Shown: piece after piece, positions 8,058-16,767 of the stretch
How the letters are laid out: every line of letters starts with the position of its first letter
Numbering within the stretch: the first letter of the stretch is position 1
Program-made: the position numbers and the translations under genes
Source of the DNA: Planctomycetota bacterium
GTDB taxonomy: Bacteria; Planctomycetota; UBA1135; GCA-002686595
Assembly: GCA_023150475.1 (NCBI GenBank)
Contig: JAKLKU010000001.1
Span: 248,001-312,000, forward strand
Length of the DNA stretch: 64,000 bases
Direction: 5' to 3'
The notes under the pieces: model-generated
The model's database searches: none
What the model was told of the DNA's origin: nothing
What the model saw: only the letters and a program-made list of their open reading frames with translations

Positions 8058-8614
8058 AAAGTATCCCGAGTTGGAACCAGATCCGGGAGTGGCTTCTGGG
8101 TTTGGACGCCGTGGCGCGGGGTGGGGAGCCGTCAGAGGTCCCTTCCAGCCCCCGCCTACGCTGCGATGCGCGCCTCACGGTCGTGCGCGCCGCCAAGAAG
8201 CGCAGGAGGCGCGCACCGCTTGGAGGGTCGTCCCCGTGACCCGGTCCCATGCTGTCCGCCGAGTCCCGCGAACCGCTCATGCACGCCCGTCGCGTGGCGC
8301 GATCACCACCGCACAGCGCCCCGGCTGTCGAGCGGATCACGCCACCGCCAAGCCCCAGGTGGGTGGCGTTGGCCGAGACGTGTCGGCGTGCCTACCTCAA
8401 CGCCCCAAAGCCCCAGAACAAGGGACGGCCCGCAGGGTCGCCCAAGTGCGGAGTCGCGTCGTGAACGGCGCGCTCTCCCACGGAAGCCGTCACAGTCGGT
8501 CACCGAAACTGAGCGAGACCGGAGCGGACAGCAACCGCCCCGGCCTCGCATGTGCCACGCGCGCTCTCGGCACGGGAGCGCACGGCCAACCACCTGCTAC
8601 TACCAGGAGGCGAC
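8058..8614. other. 557-bp region at the left end of the element without a convincing gene
   Basis: No open frame here has good coding features. A frame continuous with the attachment core runs to a TGA at 8237-8239 and would become the C-terminus of the large serine recombinase in the excised circle (see findings). A 71-codon frame at 8249-8464 lacks a ribosome binding site and is Pro/Arg-rich. The last bases hold the AGGAGG of the next gene. Confidence 0.5.
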
Positions 8615-10213
8615 GTGTCCATCTCACTCTACCGACCCCCCACTGTCCACGTCGAACCGACATGGATGAGCCTCGCCCTGCCAAGCGGGAGAATTCTCCC
8701 GCGCGCAGGTGGTCCCGCCCTGCCCGACATCCCGCTCACGAGGATCGGCCTAGTCGATACCCTCAAGGTCAAGCTCCACGGCCCCGTGTGTCAGCACGAC
8801 ATCCGCCGCCTGCTGAAGACCGGCGAGTTCACGAGCAAGAAGTCGAGCGCGCGAGAGGTCGCCAGCTCCAACGTCTTCGTGAAGCAACTCGGCAGCCAGA
8901 CCTTCCTCTACCGCAAGCGCGACGGACTCCGAATCATGAGCTTCGAGAACTGTGCATTCGTGGAGTTCAGCAGTCCGCGCGTGCTCGGCCTCTACAGCGA
9001 TGAGCAGCACCTGATGTCCGAGTTGGACCTTCGTCGAGCGGTCGACGCCAGCACGACCGAGCTGCTCCCGTGGTCCACCGCTCGCGCCCGCGCCAGCCGC
9101 GCGGATGAACCGTGGTCGATCCACCGCCAGGACTTCGCCGTCAACCTGGACGGGTCGATCGACGAAGTGAACGAGGCGCTGCGGAAGTCCAAGCCCTTCC
9201 TCGCACGCACGAGTCGGTCGACCGTGTTCGACGGCGCTGGGATCGGTTGGTACGGCACCGACTACGACGTCGTCGTGTATGACCCAAGCGTTCGGCCACC
9301 ACGCGGCAAGCTCCGTTCGAGCCTGGAGCATCAGTCGTTTCGACCGAATGCTGGCCGTCGCCTCCGCATCGAGATCCGCCTGAAGACGCCCCGCGCGGTC
9401 GGGCGGTACGCCGCTCTGCTGGAGGTCGACGGCGGTGGGCTGCCCTACTCCCTTTCCCGCGAAGCCCGCGACCTTGGAAACGTCCGCCTGCGGGTCGACA
9501 ACAACCTCGCGCACCGCTTCCTCGCTCGTGCCGTGGCCGGGCTCAATGGCTCGAACGTCGCGCCCCTCGATCACCGCGCCTACAAGTCTTTCGGCAAGTA
9601 CGCGCAGCGAAAGCTCCTGGCCCTGCACCCAGACGAATGGGCGGTCGCCGAGGCGATGCTCTCCCCCGAGGTGCTGCGAGAACTGCGTAAGGACGTGACT
9701 GCGATCTCGCTGGAGCTGCGCGATCTCGACCTGCTCCGTCAGGCGTGGTGCAAGCGTCGGTTCAGCCCGATCACGTTGTGGCACGAGCAACGACGGCGCG
9801 AGGACCGAGCGCGTCACGACGGCGGGCAGACCGCGAACATTCCGGTCAACCAGAGGACGCTGGAGGTGCTACGGATGCTGAACGGGTCTAAGGTCGCCGA
9901 GCCACGGTCGAGACGCAGCCCCTTGATCGTCGGCGCGGTAAAAGCACCTGCGACGAAGAGCACGCCTCCGAGTAGGCGCAGGCTCGTGCCCAAGTCTCTG
10001 AGCGCCGCACCGACCGCGCGTCCTCTCGCAGAACGCCCCGCCGTGCAGAAGCTCCGTCCCATTCCCGACTGGCCCGCACGCCAACAGCGAATGCGCGAAC
10101 AAATGCGACAACGGGCGGGCGTGTGGCCGTTGAGATCGCGCGCCGACGTGAGACGCGAAAAGGCGCTGGCGGTTTCGAGGCGCATTCAGACGTCAATCGA
10201 GCGCGATGAGTGA
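8615..10213 (+). CDS. Putative phage/plasmid gpII-like replication initiation protein
   Basis: 532 residues. The central region matches the layout of replication initiators of filamentous phages and related plasmids (gpII/gpX type): a DFAVNLDGS block, then GWYGTDYDVVVYDPS (about 211-225) and RLRIEIRLK (about 250-257), corresponding to the family's Y-G ... Y-D and LRIE-R blocks. Such proteins nick the origin for rolling-circle replication. A Lys/Arg/Pro-rich tail of about 150 residues is longer than usual. The GTG at 8615 follows AGGAGG by four bases; an ATG at 8552 is possible. The family call rests on pattern recall and is tentative. Confidence 0.5.
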   Translation: MSISLYRPPTVHVEPTWMSLALPSGRILPRAGGPALPDIPLTRIGLVDTLKVKLHGPVCQHDIRRLLKTGEFTSKKSSAREVASSNVFVKQLGSQTFLYRKRDGLRIMSFENCAFVEFSSPRVLGLYSDEQHLMSELDLRRAVDASTTELLPWSTARARASRADEPWSIHRQDFAVNLDGSIDEVNEALRKSKPFLARTSRSTVFDGAGIGWYGTDYDVVVYDPSVRPPRGKLRSSLEHQSFRPNAGRRLRIEIRLKTPRAVGRYAALLEVDGGGLPYSLSREARDLGNVRLRVDNNLAHRFLARAVAGLNGSNVAPLDHRAYKSFGKYAQRKLLALHPDEWAVAEAMLSPEVLRELRKDVTAISLELRDLDLLRQAWCKRRFSPITLWHEQRRREDRARHDGGQTANIPVNQRTLEVLRMLNGSKVAEPRSRRSPLIVGAVKAPATKSTPPSRRRLVPKSLSAAPTARPLAERPAVQKLRPIPDWPARQQRMREQMRQRAGVWPLRSRADVRREKALAVSRRIQTSIERDE

Positions 10214-10223
10214 CAGCTTGTCA
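10211..10223. repeat. TGACA-N3-TGTCA palindrome
   Basis: TGACAGCTTGTCA overlaps the stop codon of the replication-initiator-like gene. A near-identical palindrome, with one more base pair, lies at 25888-25902 beside the stop of the small serine recombinase. Both could be operators or recombinase subsites. Confidence 0.4.
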
Positions 10224-10308
10224 TGTCCCTGCGTGGCGTTCGCAGCTACTCGGGTTGCCTTCCACGCGACTAGCGCGCGGATAGAATGACGACTCGGAGC
10301 CCCACCGC

Positions 10309-10764
10309 ATGAACATCCCCTTCCTCCCTGATGCCGGAAGCGCCGATCCACTACGTCGGATCGTGCAGGACGTCGGCGCTCGCACCGGCCTGAGCCCACA
10401 GCACGTCGCGACGATCATCAGTCACGGTCTGGAGGCCATCGCGGACGAGGTCTCGAAGGGCCGGGCCGTCACGCTGCCTGGGTTCGGCGCGATCTTCCCC
10501 GTCACTCGCACGGTCCGCGCTCGCGGAACGGACACGAAGGTCACCTCCACGGTCATCCGCTTCAGCGCGGCGCGCGGCTTCCGCGAGCAGGTCCGCTACG
10601 GCGCTCCGCCGAGCGAGACCGGCCGTCGCCGATACGTCCGACACATGCGGAATCACGCCCTCGGTGGTCCCGAGCACCGCTGCTCCGAGCGCGCATTCAC
10701 GGCCGGTCGGGCATTCCGGGACGCGATCGCATCGCAGCTCGGGGGCGAGGTCTCGTTCGACTAG
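10309..10764 (+). CDS. HU/IHF-like DNA-binding protein
   Basis: 151 residues. Residues about 18-95 fit the HU/IHF fold: helix TGLSPQHVATIISHGLEAIADEVSKG, the turn VTLPGFGAIFPVTR, a basic arm with RARGTDTK, and the closing IRFSAARGFREQVR. HU-type proteins bend DNA and assist recombination and replication. A basic C-terminal extension of about 55 residues is unusual. A TAGAAT at 10282-10287 may be its -10 box. It follows the replication-initiator-like gene by 95 bases, so an accessory role in replication or integration is plausible. Confidence 0.8.
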   Translation: MNIPFLPDAGSADPLRRIVQDVGARTGLSPQHVATIISHGLEAIADEVSKGRAVTLPGFGAIFPVTRTVRARGTDTKVTSTVIRFSAARGFREQVRYGAPPSETGRRRYVRHMRNHALGGPEHRCSERAFTAGRAFRDAIASQLGGEVSFD

Positions 10765-10985
10765 GTCGCGAGCCCGTGTCACCTCGCGGGCGTGTCATCT
10801 GCCTGTTGCAGCGCCTCCGCCGACGGGGGGAGCTAGGAACACGAGCGGGAGATCGCCCGCGCGCACGACGAGCTTCGTGCGCGGGGAGCGGACAGTGAAT
10901 CACAGCCTCCCTTCGAGCTGCGGGTGAGGGTCGAGGCCGGGACGAAGCACATCGAGATGTCAGGGCTCGAAGCCGTGCCGCCCGT

Positions 10986-11234
10986 TCAGCTACCCGACTC
11001 GGACGGGGTGTCGGGAAGGAAGAACCGCAGCGGCCGGTTGTAGAGCCGCGCCAGATCCCCGAGGTCGAGCACCTGCAGCCTTCGCTCGCCCGACTCGACG
11101 CGGTTGCAGTAGTTCGGCGGCTTGCGCAGCCGCCGAGAGACCTCGATCTGGTCCAAGCCAGCCGCCTCGCGCGCCTCCCGCAACCGGGCAAGGAGTCGGC
11201 GATACTTCGCGTCGTGGATGGAGAGTCTGGGCAC
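10986..11234 (-). CDS. XRE-family helix-turn-helix regulator
   Basis: 82-residue protein made almost wholly of one Cro/C1-type helix-turn-helix: RLREAREAAGLDQIEVSRRL (helices 1-2), PPNYCNRVESGERRLQVLDL (recognition helix and turn), then LARLYNRPLRFFL. Such small repressors control lysogeny-like states, excision or toxin-antitoxin genes. It is divergent from the membrane-protein gene at 11401, so the 11235-11400 interval probably holds shared control sites. The target genes are unknown. Confidence 0.85.
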   Translation of the reverse strand: MPRLSIHDAKYRRLLARLREAREAAGLDQIEVSRRLRKPPNYCNRVESGERRLQVLDLGDLARLYNRPLRFFLPDTPSESGS

Positions 11235-11400
11235 CGGGGTCGCCTCTGCGCCCGGCGGAGTTCAGCTCAAGAACGACCCCCAGACGGGCCGACGACGCTA
11301 GATGGTCGGTCTGCCTGTACCAGCGAGGTACAGGGTCGCGGCCACCGTGGGGCGCGACATCGTGCTCCCGGTCCGAGCTACCCGCGTCGAGGCTTCCCGC

Positions 11401-11967
11401 GTGGCCAGTCAACTTCCGCCCCCCATCCCGAACCAGCCGTTCGGCAAGAAGGTCGTCCACTTCTTCGTCGGCCTCGCCGCGCTCGCGATCCTCGGCTCTG
11501 TCGGCATCGTCGCCCTCGGTTGGGGCGCGAAGAAGATCGGGCTCAGCAGCTCGGGAAACTCGAAGCCTCAACCGTCGACGACAAGCCAGGATGATCGCTG
11601 GGCGCGCATCGAGGCGAAGCTCCAGGAGAACGAGGCGAAGTGGCAGGACGCGGCGTTGACCGAGTTCCGGTCGATGCTCCCGGTCTACGCGGGAGGCGCT
11701 ACGCCGTCCGTCGAGCACTGCACGGTGCTCGCGCGGTCGGAGGACGGGAAGCACCTCGTCGCCGAGGCCGTGTGGTTCGACAAGGCGCTTCCGTACAACG
11801 TCGCGCCGAGGGTCAGCTCGATCGCGCTCCTGCGAGATCGCGGCGACAACAAGGCCGACGTCGTGCAGGTCACCTCCTGCCCGCGCCGTCCCGACCTCAC
11901 GCCCTCGCGCGTGCAAGGTCTCACCCAGCTCGTCGCCGGGGCGAAGTGGACGCTCGGGAACTTCTGA
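11401..11967 (+). CDS. Single-span membrane protein of unknown function
   Basis: 188 residues from the GTG at 11401. The N-terminal part is cytoplasmic and Pro-rich (LPPPIPNQPFGKK), followed by one transmembrane helix (about 20-42, FVGLAALAILGSVGIVALGWG) and a soluble domain of about 130 residues with no recognised motif. An in-frame ATG at 11302 would add 33 residues; neither start has a clear ribosome binding site. It is followed after 43 bases by another small membrane protein, which suggests a two-gene unit. Confidence 0.55.
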   Translation: MASQLPPPIPNQPFGKKVVHFFVGLAALAILGSVGIVALGWGAKKIGLSSSGNSKPQPSTTSQDDRWARIEAKLQENEAKWQDAALTEFRSMLPVYAGGATPSVEHCTVLARSEDGKHLVAEAVWFDKALPYNVAPRVSSIALLRDRGDNKADVVQVTSCPRRPDLTPSRVQGLTQLVAGAKWTLGNF

Positions 11968-12010
11968 TCCGTCCACGCACCGCCCCACACTTCATCACGA
12001 GGTGCCCACC

Positions 12011-12565
12011 ATGCTCGCCCAGGCAACGCCTACCCAGCCTTCCGCTTCCCGCGCGTCGACCACATTCTGCTGCACGAGCTGCGGCAGCGACCAGACGCAG
12101 CGCGCGTCCGTCGTCTACTCGTCCGGCACGTCGGTCGTTGAATCCAAGTCCACCGGCATGGCCGTCGGTCTGACGAAGGGCGGGCCCGTGCCCGTGGTCG
12201 GCAGCTCGAACACGACGGGCGTGCAGCAGACCCAGCTCGCCCAGCAGGTCGCACCTCCGGTGCGGACCCCCACGCTGAAGATCGCCTTCCTCACTCCGGT
12301 CGTGGGCGTCGTGCTCGGGCTCGTCGCGTGGTTCGCGGCGGGGCTCGTTCTGGTCGCCACGAGCACGAAGGCGAACGACGTGCCCGGCTACGTCCTGGTG
12401 GGCACGTTCCTGCTCGTGCAGGCTCTCGGCGCAGCCCTCACCGTTCTGAGCTTCCGCCGAAACCGCGATCAGTGGCCGGGCCTGTACGCGGCCTGGGAGC
12501 GTCAGTGGCTCTGCCTGCGCTGCGGCCAGACGTTCGAGCCCAGCGCCAAGCGCGCAGCCGCTTGA
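12011..12565 (+). CDS. Two-span membrane protein with zinc-ribbon-like ends
   Basis: 184 residues. The N-terminus has CCTSCG and the C-terminus CLRCG, so one CxxC from each end could complete a cytoplasmic zinc ribbon. Between them are a Thr/Gly/Gln-rich linker and two transmembrane helices (about 88-112 and 122-142). The ATG at 12011 is preferred over GTG at 12002 because GAGG lies eight bases before it. The function is unknown; it is probably co-expressed with the membrane protein just upstream. Confidence 0.6.
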   Translation: MLAQATPTQPSASRASTTFCCTSCGSDQTQRASVVYSSGTSVVESKSTGMAVGLTKGGPVPVVGSSNTTGVQQTQLAQQVAPPVRTPTLKIAFLTPVVGVVLGLVAWFAAGLVLVATSTKANDVPGYVLVGTFLLVQALGAALTVLSFRRNRDQWPGLYAAWERQWLCLRCGQTFEPSAKRAAA

Positions 12566-12635
12566 ACCTCAAGAGCTAGCCCTGCTCCGGAGACAAAACG
12601 TCAGGTGTCGCCTGGTATCCCGTGCCGTCGGGCCG

Positions 12636-13010
12636 TCACTCGCCCGGCGCATCCTGCAGCCGCGCAAGGCGCGCGTGGATATCGTGCATGGCCCGCACGA
12701 ACTCCCGGCCCGTCTCGGCCTCGTGGGCGTGCGCATCGGCCTTGACGTTCGTCACGGCCAGCCGTTCGACGATCTCGCGCATGACCTCGGCGAACACGCT
12801 ACGCGGCACCAAGATCCGCCACCGATAGTCCGCGCCATCGGACCTGAGAATGCGCACCTCCGCGAGCGCGGAGTGCTGGCTGCGGAGCAGTTCGAGGTGC
12901 TCGCGCTTACGGGCTCGGACCATCAGCCGGTCGCCCTCGATTTCCCCCGTCTTCTGGTCACGGGGCACGACCACGCTCAGAAACCCTGTCCGGCTCAGCA
13001 TCAACCACAT
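12636..13010 (-). CDS. Conserved hypothetical protein (MWLML ... GFLSVV type)
   Basis: 124 residues. The start MWLMLSRTGFLSVV, the middle LMVRARKREHLELL and DYRWRILVPRSVFAEVM resemble a widespread uncharacterised family that opens with Met-Trp and contains Asp-Tyr-Arg followed by a Val-Pro-Arg strand. A clear AAGGAG seven bases before the ATG fixes the start. It is divergent from the helicase gene at 13417; members of this family are often seen in accessory regions, but I cannot name a role. Confidence 0.6.
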   Translation of the reverse strand: MWLMLSRTGFLSVVVPRDQKTGEIEGDRLMVRARKREHLELLRSQHSALAEVRILRSDGADYRWRILVPRSVFAEVMREIVERLAVTNVKADAHAHEAETGREFVRAMHDIHARLARLQDAPGE

Positions 13011-13416
13011 ATGCGATCTCCTTCACCCGACACCATCGGCGACACGGCCGAGATAGCCAGCGACACCCTCCGGAATTCGAGCGCAGGGTCCATCCTGCGC
13101 TCCACCTGGCCGCGAACAGGCTCAGGAGAACGCAACGACGCCTTCCGGCGGCGAGACCGTCGGGGTGGACCGCCGGGACTTGGTACTCTTCGATGGTCGT
13201 CGGCTTCCCCGGCATCGGATCGCAGGAGAGAGACTCCGGCCGCTCGGCTTCCCTTGCCGGGCCAGGAACTCCCTCTCGCCCGTCCTGACAAACGCCGTGT
13301 CATGGGCCGCACGCCAGCTCACCACACCGCGCCGCTCCGCGTCAGGCCATGCCTACAGCGCGGCTGCGGCGAGCCCACTCGACTCGCATCTCGACATCAT
13401 CTCAGGAGGCAGCCTG
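13011..13416. other. 406-bp divergent intergenic region
   Basis: It separates the minus-strand small gene from the helicase gene and must hold both promoters. I see the two Shine-Dalgarno sequences at its edges (AAGGAG read on the minus strand, AGGAGG at 13404-13409) but no convincing gene, dyad or consensus promoter. The helicase frame is open back to 13165, but that part lacks coding character. Confidence 0.5.
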
Positions 13417-16086
13417 ATGCCGATCCACTTCCGTTGTCGCACCCACCGACAGTCGTTTCAGCGGCTGTGGCAGGTCAGTCGTGACGACGACAAGCTCGCG
13501 GGGCGACCTATCGAGGGGAGCCATCAGGACGGCACGCTCACGCCCGGAGGTTGGGTTCGCGAGAGCCGTCGCCTCGATCCGGGGCTGTACTGCCAGCTTT
13601 GTCTGGCGTCGGGTGTCGACCTGCCGTTGCCGGACTACGACGCCCAGGACGTCGCCGAAGCCCGGCTCGCCGACGCACCGCATGTCGGCCTCGTTGCGGA
13701 CGGATTCGACGCAGACGCGGCCTGGGAGCGGCTGACCCCCCAGTTCGGTGGCCTTGCGGTCGCTAGCAGGGAGCGCGGTTCGCAGCCTGCGCGTGTCGAC
13801 GACCGCCTACGTACGGATCGCCGCCTTGTGGCCTCGCTAGCCACGGCGCTTCACGAGCGTGTACTCGGTGGCGGGAACTGCTGGTCGCACCAAGCTGACG
13901 CGATCGGCGCGGCACTCGGGGGAGCAGACGTCGTCGTGGAAACCGCCACGGCGAGCGGGAAGAGCCTTTGCTACTGGGTGCCCGTTCTGAACGGGATGCT
14001 CAGCACGTCCAAGGCAACGGCACTGTATCTCGCACCGCTAAATGCCCTGGTCGAAGATCAGCTCCAGGCAGTGGAGAAGTTCAGCGGAGATCCCGCCGTC
14101 CGTGGGGCTCAGAACGGGTCGCTCGCGCAGTACGTTCGCTCGCTGAACTTCGGCGGCGTTCGGGTGAGCGTCGCCCGGTACGACGGAACGATCAGGGACA
14201 ACGACCTGCGGAAGCAGATTCGATCGCTGCATCCCCAGGTCGTAATCACGAATCCCGACATGCTCCACTACGGCATGCTGCCGCACCACGCGGGGGCCTG
14301 GGCGCATCTGTTCGCAAACCTGCGGTACGTGGTGCTGGACGAGATGCACGTCTACAAGGGCATGTTCGGATCGCACTTCGCCAATGTGTTGCGCAGGGTC
14401 TTGCGTCTCGCTGAGCACTACGGCCAGCGGCCGCAGCTCATCGCGTGTTCGGCGAGCATCGGGAACCCGAAGGAGCTATTCCGCTCCTTGACGGGTCGGG
14501 CGGACGCGACGCTCGTCCCAGCGAGCGCAAGTGGCGCTCCGGTGCATCGTCAGCGGCGCGTCGTACTCGACCTCGGTCGAGCCGACGCGGCGATGGCGAC
14601 CGTCGCGAAGGATCTGATGCTCGCGTGCGTGGCAGGGGAGCACGCCCGCACGATCGCGTTCATGCGCTCGATCCCGGAAGTCGATCAGGTATTCCGCTAC
14701 GTGACCGGCGAGCTGAAGCGCATCAAGAAGGATGTCGGGCCGAACACAGTTCGCGAGTACAAGCGCGAGATCCCCCCGAACGAGAAGGCCAAGGTCACAG
14801 CCGACCTCAGGAGCGGCGCTACGCTGGGCGTGATCTCAACGACGGCGCTGCAGCTCGGGATCGACATCGGCGATCTGTCAGTCTGCATCGTGAGCAAGTT
14901 CCCCGGCAGCAAGGCCGCGTTCTTCCAACAGGCCGGGCGCGTCGGACGGCGTGGCGAGAGTCTCGTGCTCTTTCTCGCCGACGAGTCCCCGCTGGATCAG
15001 CACTTCGTCCGGAGGCCACCGGAGCTGCTCGACGCGCCCTCGGAGGTCGTGTTTCTCAACCCCGACCACCGCGAGACGGTCTTGAACCACTTGTGGTGCG
15101 CTGACGAAGAGCTGCCCCTCGATCCGAAACGCGAGGTTCGCTTCTGGGGCGAAGGCGTTCTTCCGTTAATCGAGGAGTTGGCTTCCGGTCGCAAGGAGGA
15201 TGGGCGCGACGTTCTTCGCCTCGGGAATAAGGGTGAGCGCGCGCGCGACGTGAACATCCGTTCGCTCGGGTTTGAGTGCGTCGTTCGCGACGAGGCAGGC
15301 GAAGAGGTCGCGCGCCCTGACGTCCTTCGGGCTGTTCAACGCTTCCACAAGTACGCGCGCTTTCAGATCCAAGATCAGGCATTCGAGGTGACCCGCCTCT
15401 CGATCAACTGGAACGAGAAGGCCGCCGAGGCGACGGCCCGCCGAATCGACCGTCTCGACTACACCACAGCGTCAGTGGTTACGACCGAATGCTCAGCGCA
15501 GGACACCGAGGATGAAGTTCGACTCGCTGGCGACGCGACGCTCGCCCGAGGCCCCGTCCGCTTCAACGTCCACGTCGACGGCTACTACCGCATCCCCACC
15601 GGCGGGAACGAGGAACCGAAGTATCAGCATCTCGGCCCAGCCGCGCCGCCGGAACGCGAATTGGATACGCAGGGTCTTTGGTTCGCCGCGCCGGTTGGAT
15701 GGCTGGACGAGATCGCGGAAGAGGATCGGCAGCCTTCGGTGAGAACCGCGTGTCAGAGCCTCCGCATCGCCGCAGCGTTGCTCTGCTCAACCGACCCGGA
15801 CGACATCGGCACCTACGTCGAAGACGATCCCGTGGGCTGCTCGTTCCGATTCTTCTTGGCTGATAACGCCGCTGGTGGAAACGGCTTGACCCAGCAGGCG
15901 TTCCTGCAAGCAAAGCACCTGCTCGATGGAGCCCTCAGGATCTTGGAGGAGTGCCCACACTGCCAGACGGACCCGACGAGTCGCGGGTGTCCCAAGTGCG
16001 TGACGACGCCTTGGGGCCGAGAGGCGGACGTCTGCAGGTCAGGCGGCGTGGCGGTCCTACGCAGGCTCAGGTGCGGGATGGAGTAG
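13417..16086 (+). CDS. DEAD/DEAH helicase of the MrfA/YprA type with C-terminal DUF1998-like cysteines
   Basis: 889 residues. A superfamily 2 helicase: Walker A TASGKS (Lys182), motif Ia YLAPLNALVEDQL, DEMH at 308-311, SASIGNP as motif III, and QQAGRVGRRGE as motif VI. The C-terminus has four cysteines (846, 849, 858, 861; CPHC ... CPKC), as in DUF1998-containing helicases such as MrfA, a 3'-5' helicase in DNA repair; relatives also occur in defence systems. The first 70 residues carry an additional Cys/His set (FRCRTH, YCQLC). AGGAGG seven bases upstream fixes the start. It precedes the restriction operon in the same direction. Confidence 0.85.
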   Translation: MPIHFRCRTHRQSFQRLWQVSRDDDKLAGRPIEGSHQDGTLTPGGWVRESRRLDPGLYCQLCLASGVDLPLPDYDAQDVAEARLADAPHVGLVADGFDADAAWERLTPQFGGLAVASRERGSQPARVDDRLRTDRRLVASLATALHERVLGGGNCWSHQADAIGAALGGADVVVETATASGKSLCYWVPVLNGMLSTSKATALYLAPLNALVEDQLQAVEKFSGDPAVRGAQNGSLAQYVRSLNFGGVRVSVARYDGTIRDNDLRKQIRSLHPQVVITNPDMLHYGMLPHHAGAWAHLFANLRYVVLDEMHVYKGMFGSHFANVLRRVLRLAEHYGQRPQLIACSASIGNPKELFRSLTGRADATLVPASASGAPVHRQRRVVLDLGRADAAMATVAKDLMLACVAGEHARTIAFMRSIPEVDQVFRYVTGELKRIKKDVGPNTVREYKREIPPNEKAKVTADLRSGATLGVISTTALQLGIDIGDLSVCIVSKFPGSKAAFFQQAGRVGRRGESLVLFLADESPLDQHFVRRPPELLDAPSEVVFLNPDHRETVLNHLWCADEELPLDPKREVRFWGEGVLPLIEELASGRKEDGRDVLRLGNKGERARDVNIRSLGFECVVRDEAGEEVARPDVLRAVQRFHKYARFQIQDQAFEVTRLSINWNEKAAEATARRIDRLDYTTASVVTTECSAQDTEDEVRLAGDATLARGPVRFNVHVDGYYRIPTGGNEEPKYQHLGPAAPPERELDTQGLWFAAPVGWLDEIAEEDRQPSVRTACQSLRIAAALLCSTDPDDIGTYVEDDPVGCSFRFFLADNAAGGNGLTQQAFLQAKHLLDGALRILEECPHCQTDPTSRGCPKCVTTPWGREADVCRSGGVAVLRRLRCGME

Positions 16087-16254
16087 CTGCGACGTTCGCC
16101 TGCTCCGCCGGGCTACGCATCCCGGCGTCGGGCGACCGAGGGGATGAACACACTCGGGAGGGGGTGCGGCTCCAGAAAAATCGCCGCGCCCTTCGGATCG
16201 GGGAATCTCCACCGCGTTGGCCGATCCTGCCGCCCGGATCCCCCGATCCTGGCT

Positions 16255-16292
16255 CCGGTTCGGTTGAACCGGCCGCATGCGACCTGTAGGGT
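16255..16292 (+). promoter_or_regulatory. Promoter with overlapping operator-like dyad before the restriction operon
   Basis: TTGAAC (16264-16269), a 17-bp spacer and TAGGGT (16287-16292) resemble a promoter. The -35 box lies within a hairpin-forming dyad, CCGGTTC-GGTT-GAACCGG (16255-16272). The MerR-type protein encoded 40 bases downstream is a natural candidate to bind it, which would give autoregulation of the operon. Confidence 0.5.
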
Positions 16293-16331
16293 TTGGAAGA
16301 GTCTGCAAGGTTGCTCGCTGAGGCCCCACCG

Positions 16332-16568
16332 ATGGACAAGATTCGTGACTACCTCCGCATCTCGGAGGCCGCCGAGTACCTGGGCGTGAGCCCCGGCACG
16401 CTGCGGAACTGGGAGCAGCAGGGCAAGATCCGCGCGCACCGCGTTCCGCAGAACGGCTACCGGCTGTTCCGCTTGCCCGATCTGAAGGCCGTGCTCCGCG
16501 AGGTTGGCAGGAGCCCCCTCAAGCGTGAGCGCACGAAGCTGGCTGGCCGTAACCAGCGAAGGGCTTGA
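16332..16568 (+). CDS. MerR/excisionase-type DNA-binding protein
   Basis: 78 residues. The N-terminus YLRISEAAEYLGVSPGTLRNWEQQGKI is a winged helix-turn-helix of the MerR/excisionase superfamily, followed by the wing (HRVPQNGYRLF) and a basic tail. It has no effector domain, so it acts as a small regulator or recombination accessory factor. The ATG at 16332 starts directly before the domain. As first gene of the restriction operon it most likely times expression of the methyltransferase and nuclease; an excisionase role for the element is the alternative. Confidence 0.75.
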   Translation: MDKIRDYLRISEAAEYLGVSPGTLRNWEQQGKIRAHRVPQNGYRLFRLPDLKAVLREVGRSPLKRERTKLAGRNQRRA

Positions 16569-16767
16569 CGTGCAACCCCACGCGCCTTCAACACGTGCAG
16601 GGGTCCGCCACGCCGCACCCGGCGCGCGCTGTGACGAGTGCATCCCCGACACGCGAACCGGGCAATCTGTCGCGAACGCCGCTCACCGAGGAGCGCGTTT
16701 CGGCGGTCTCGTGAACGGCATCGCCCGCTCCCGTACTCCACAACAGCAGTAGGAAGCAACCCACCTC

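Noticed and set aside
8249-8464. 71-codon frame near the left end of the element
   Set aside because: No ribosome binding site, low-complexity Pro/Arg content and no recognisable pattern.
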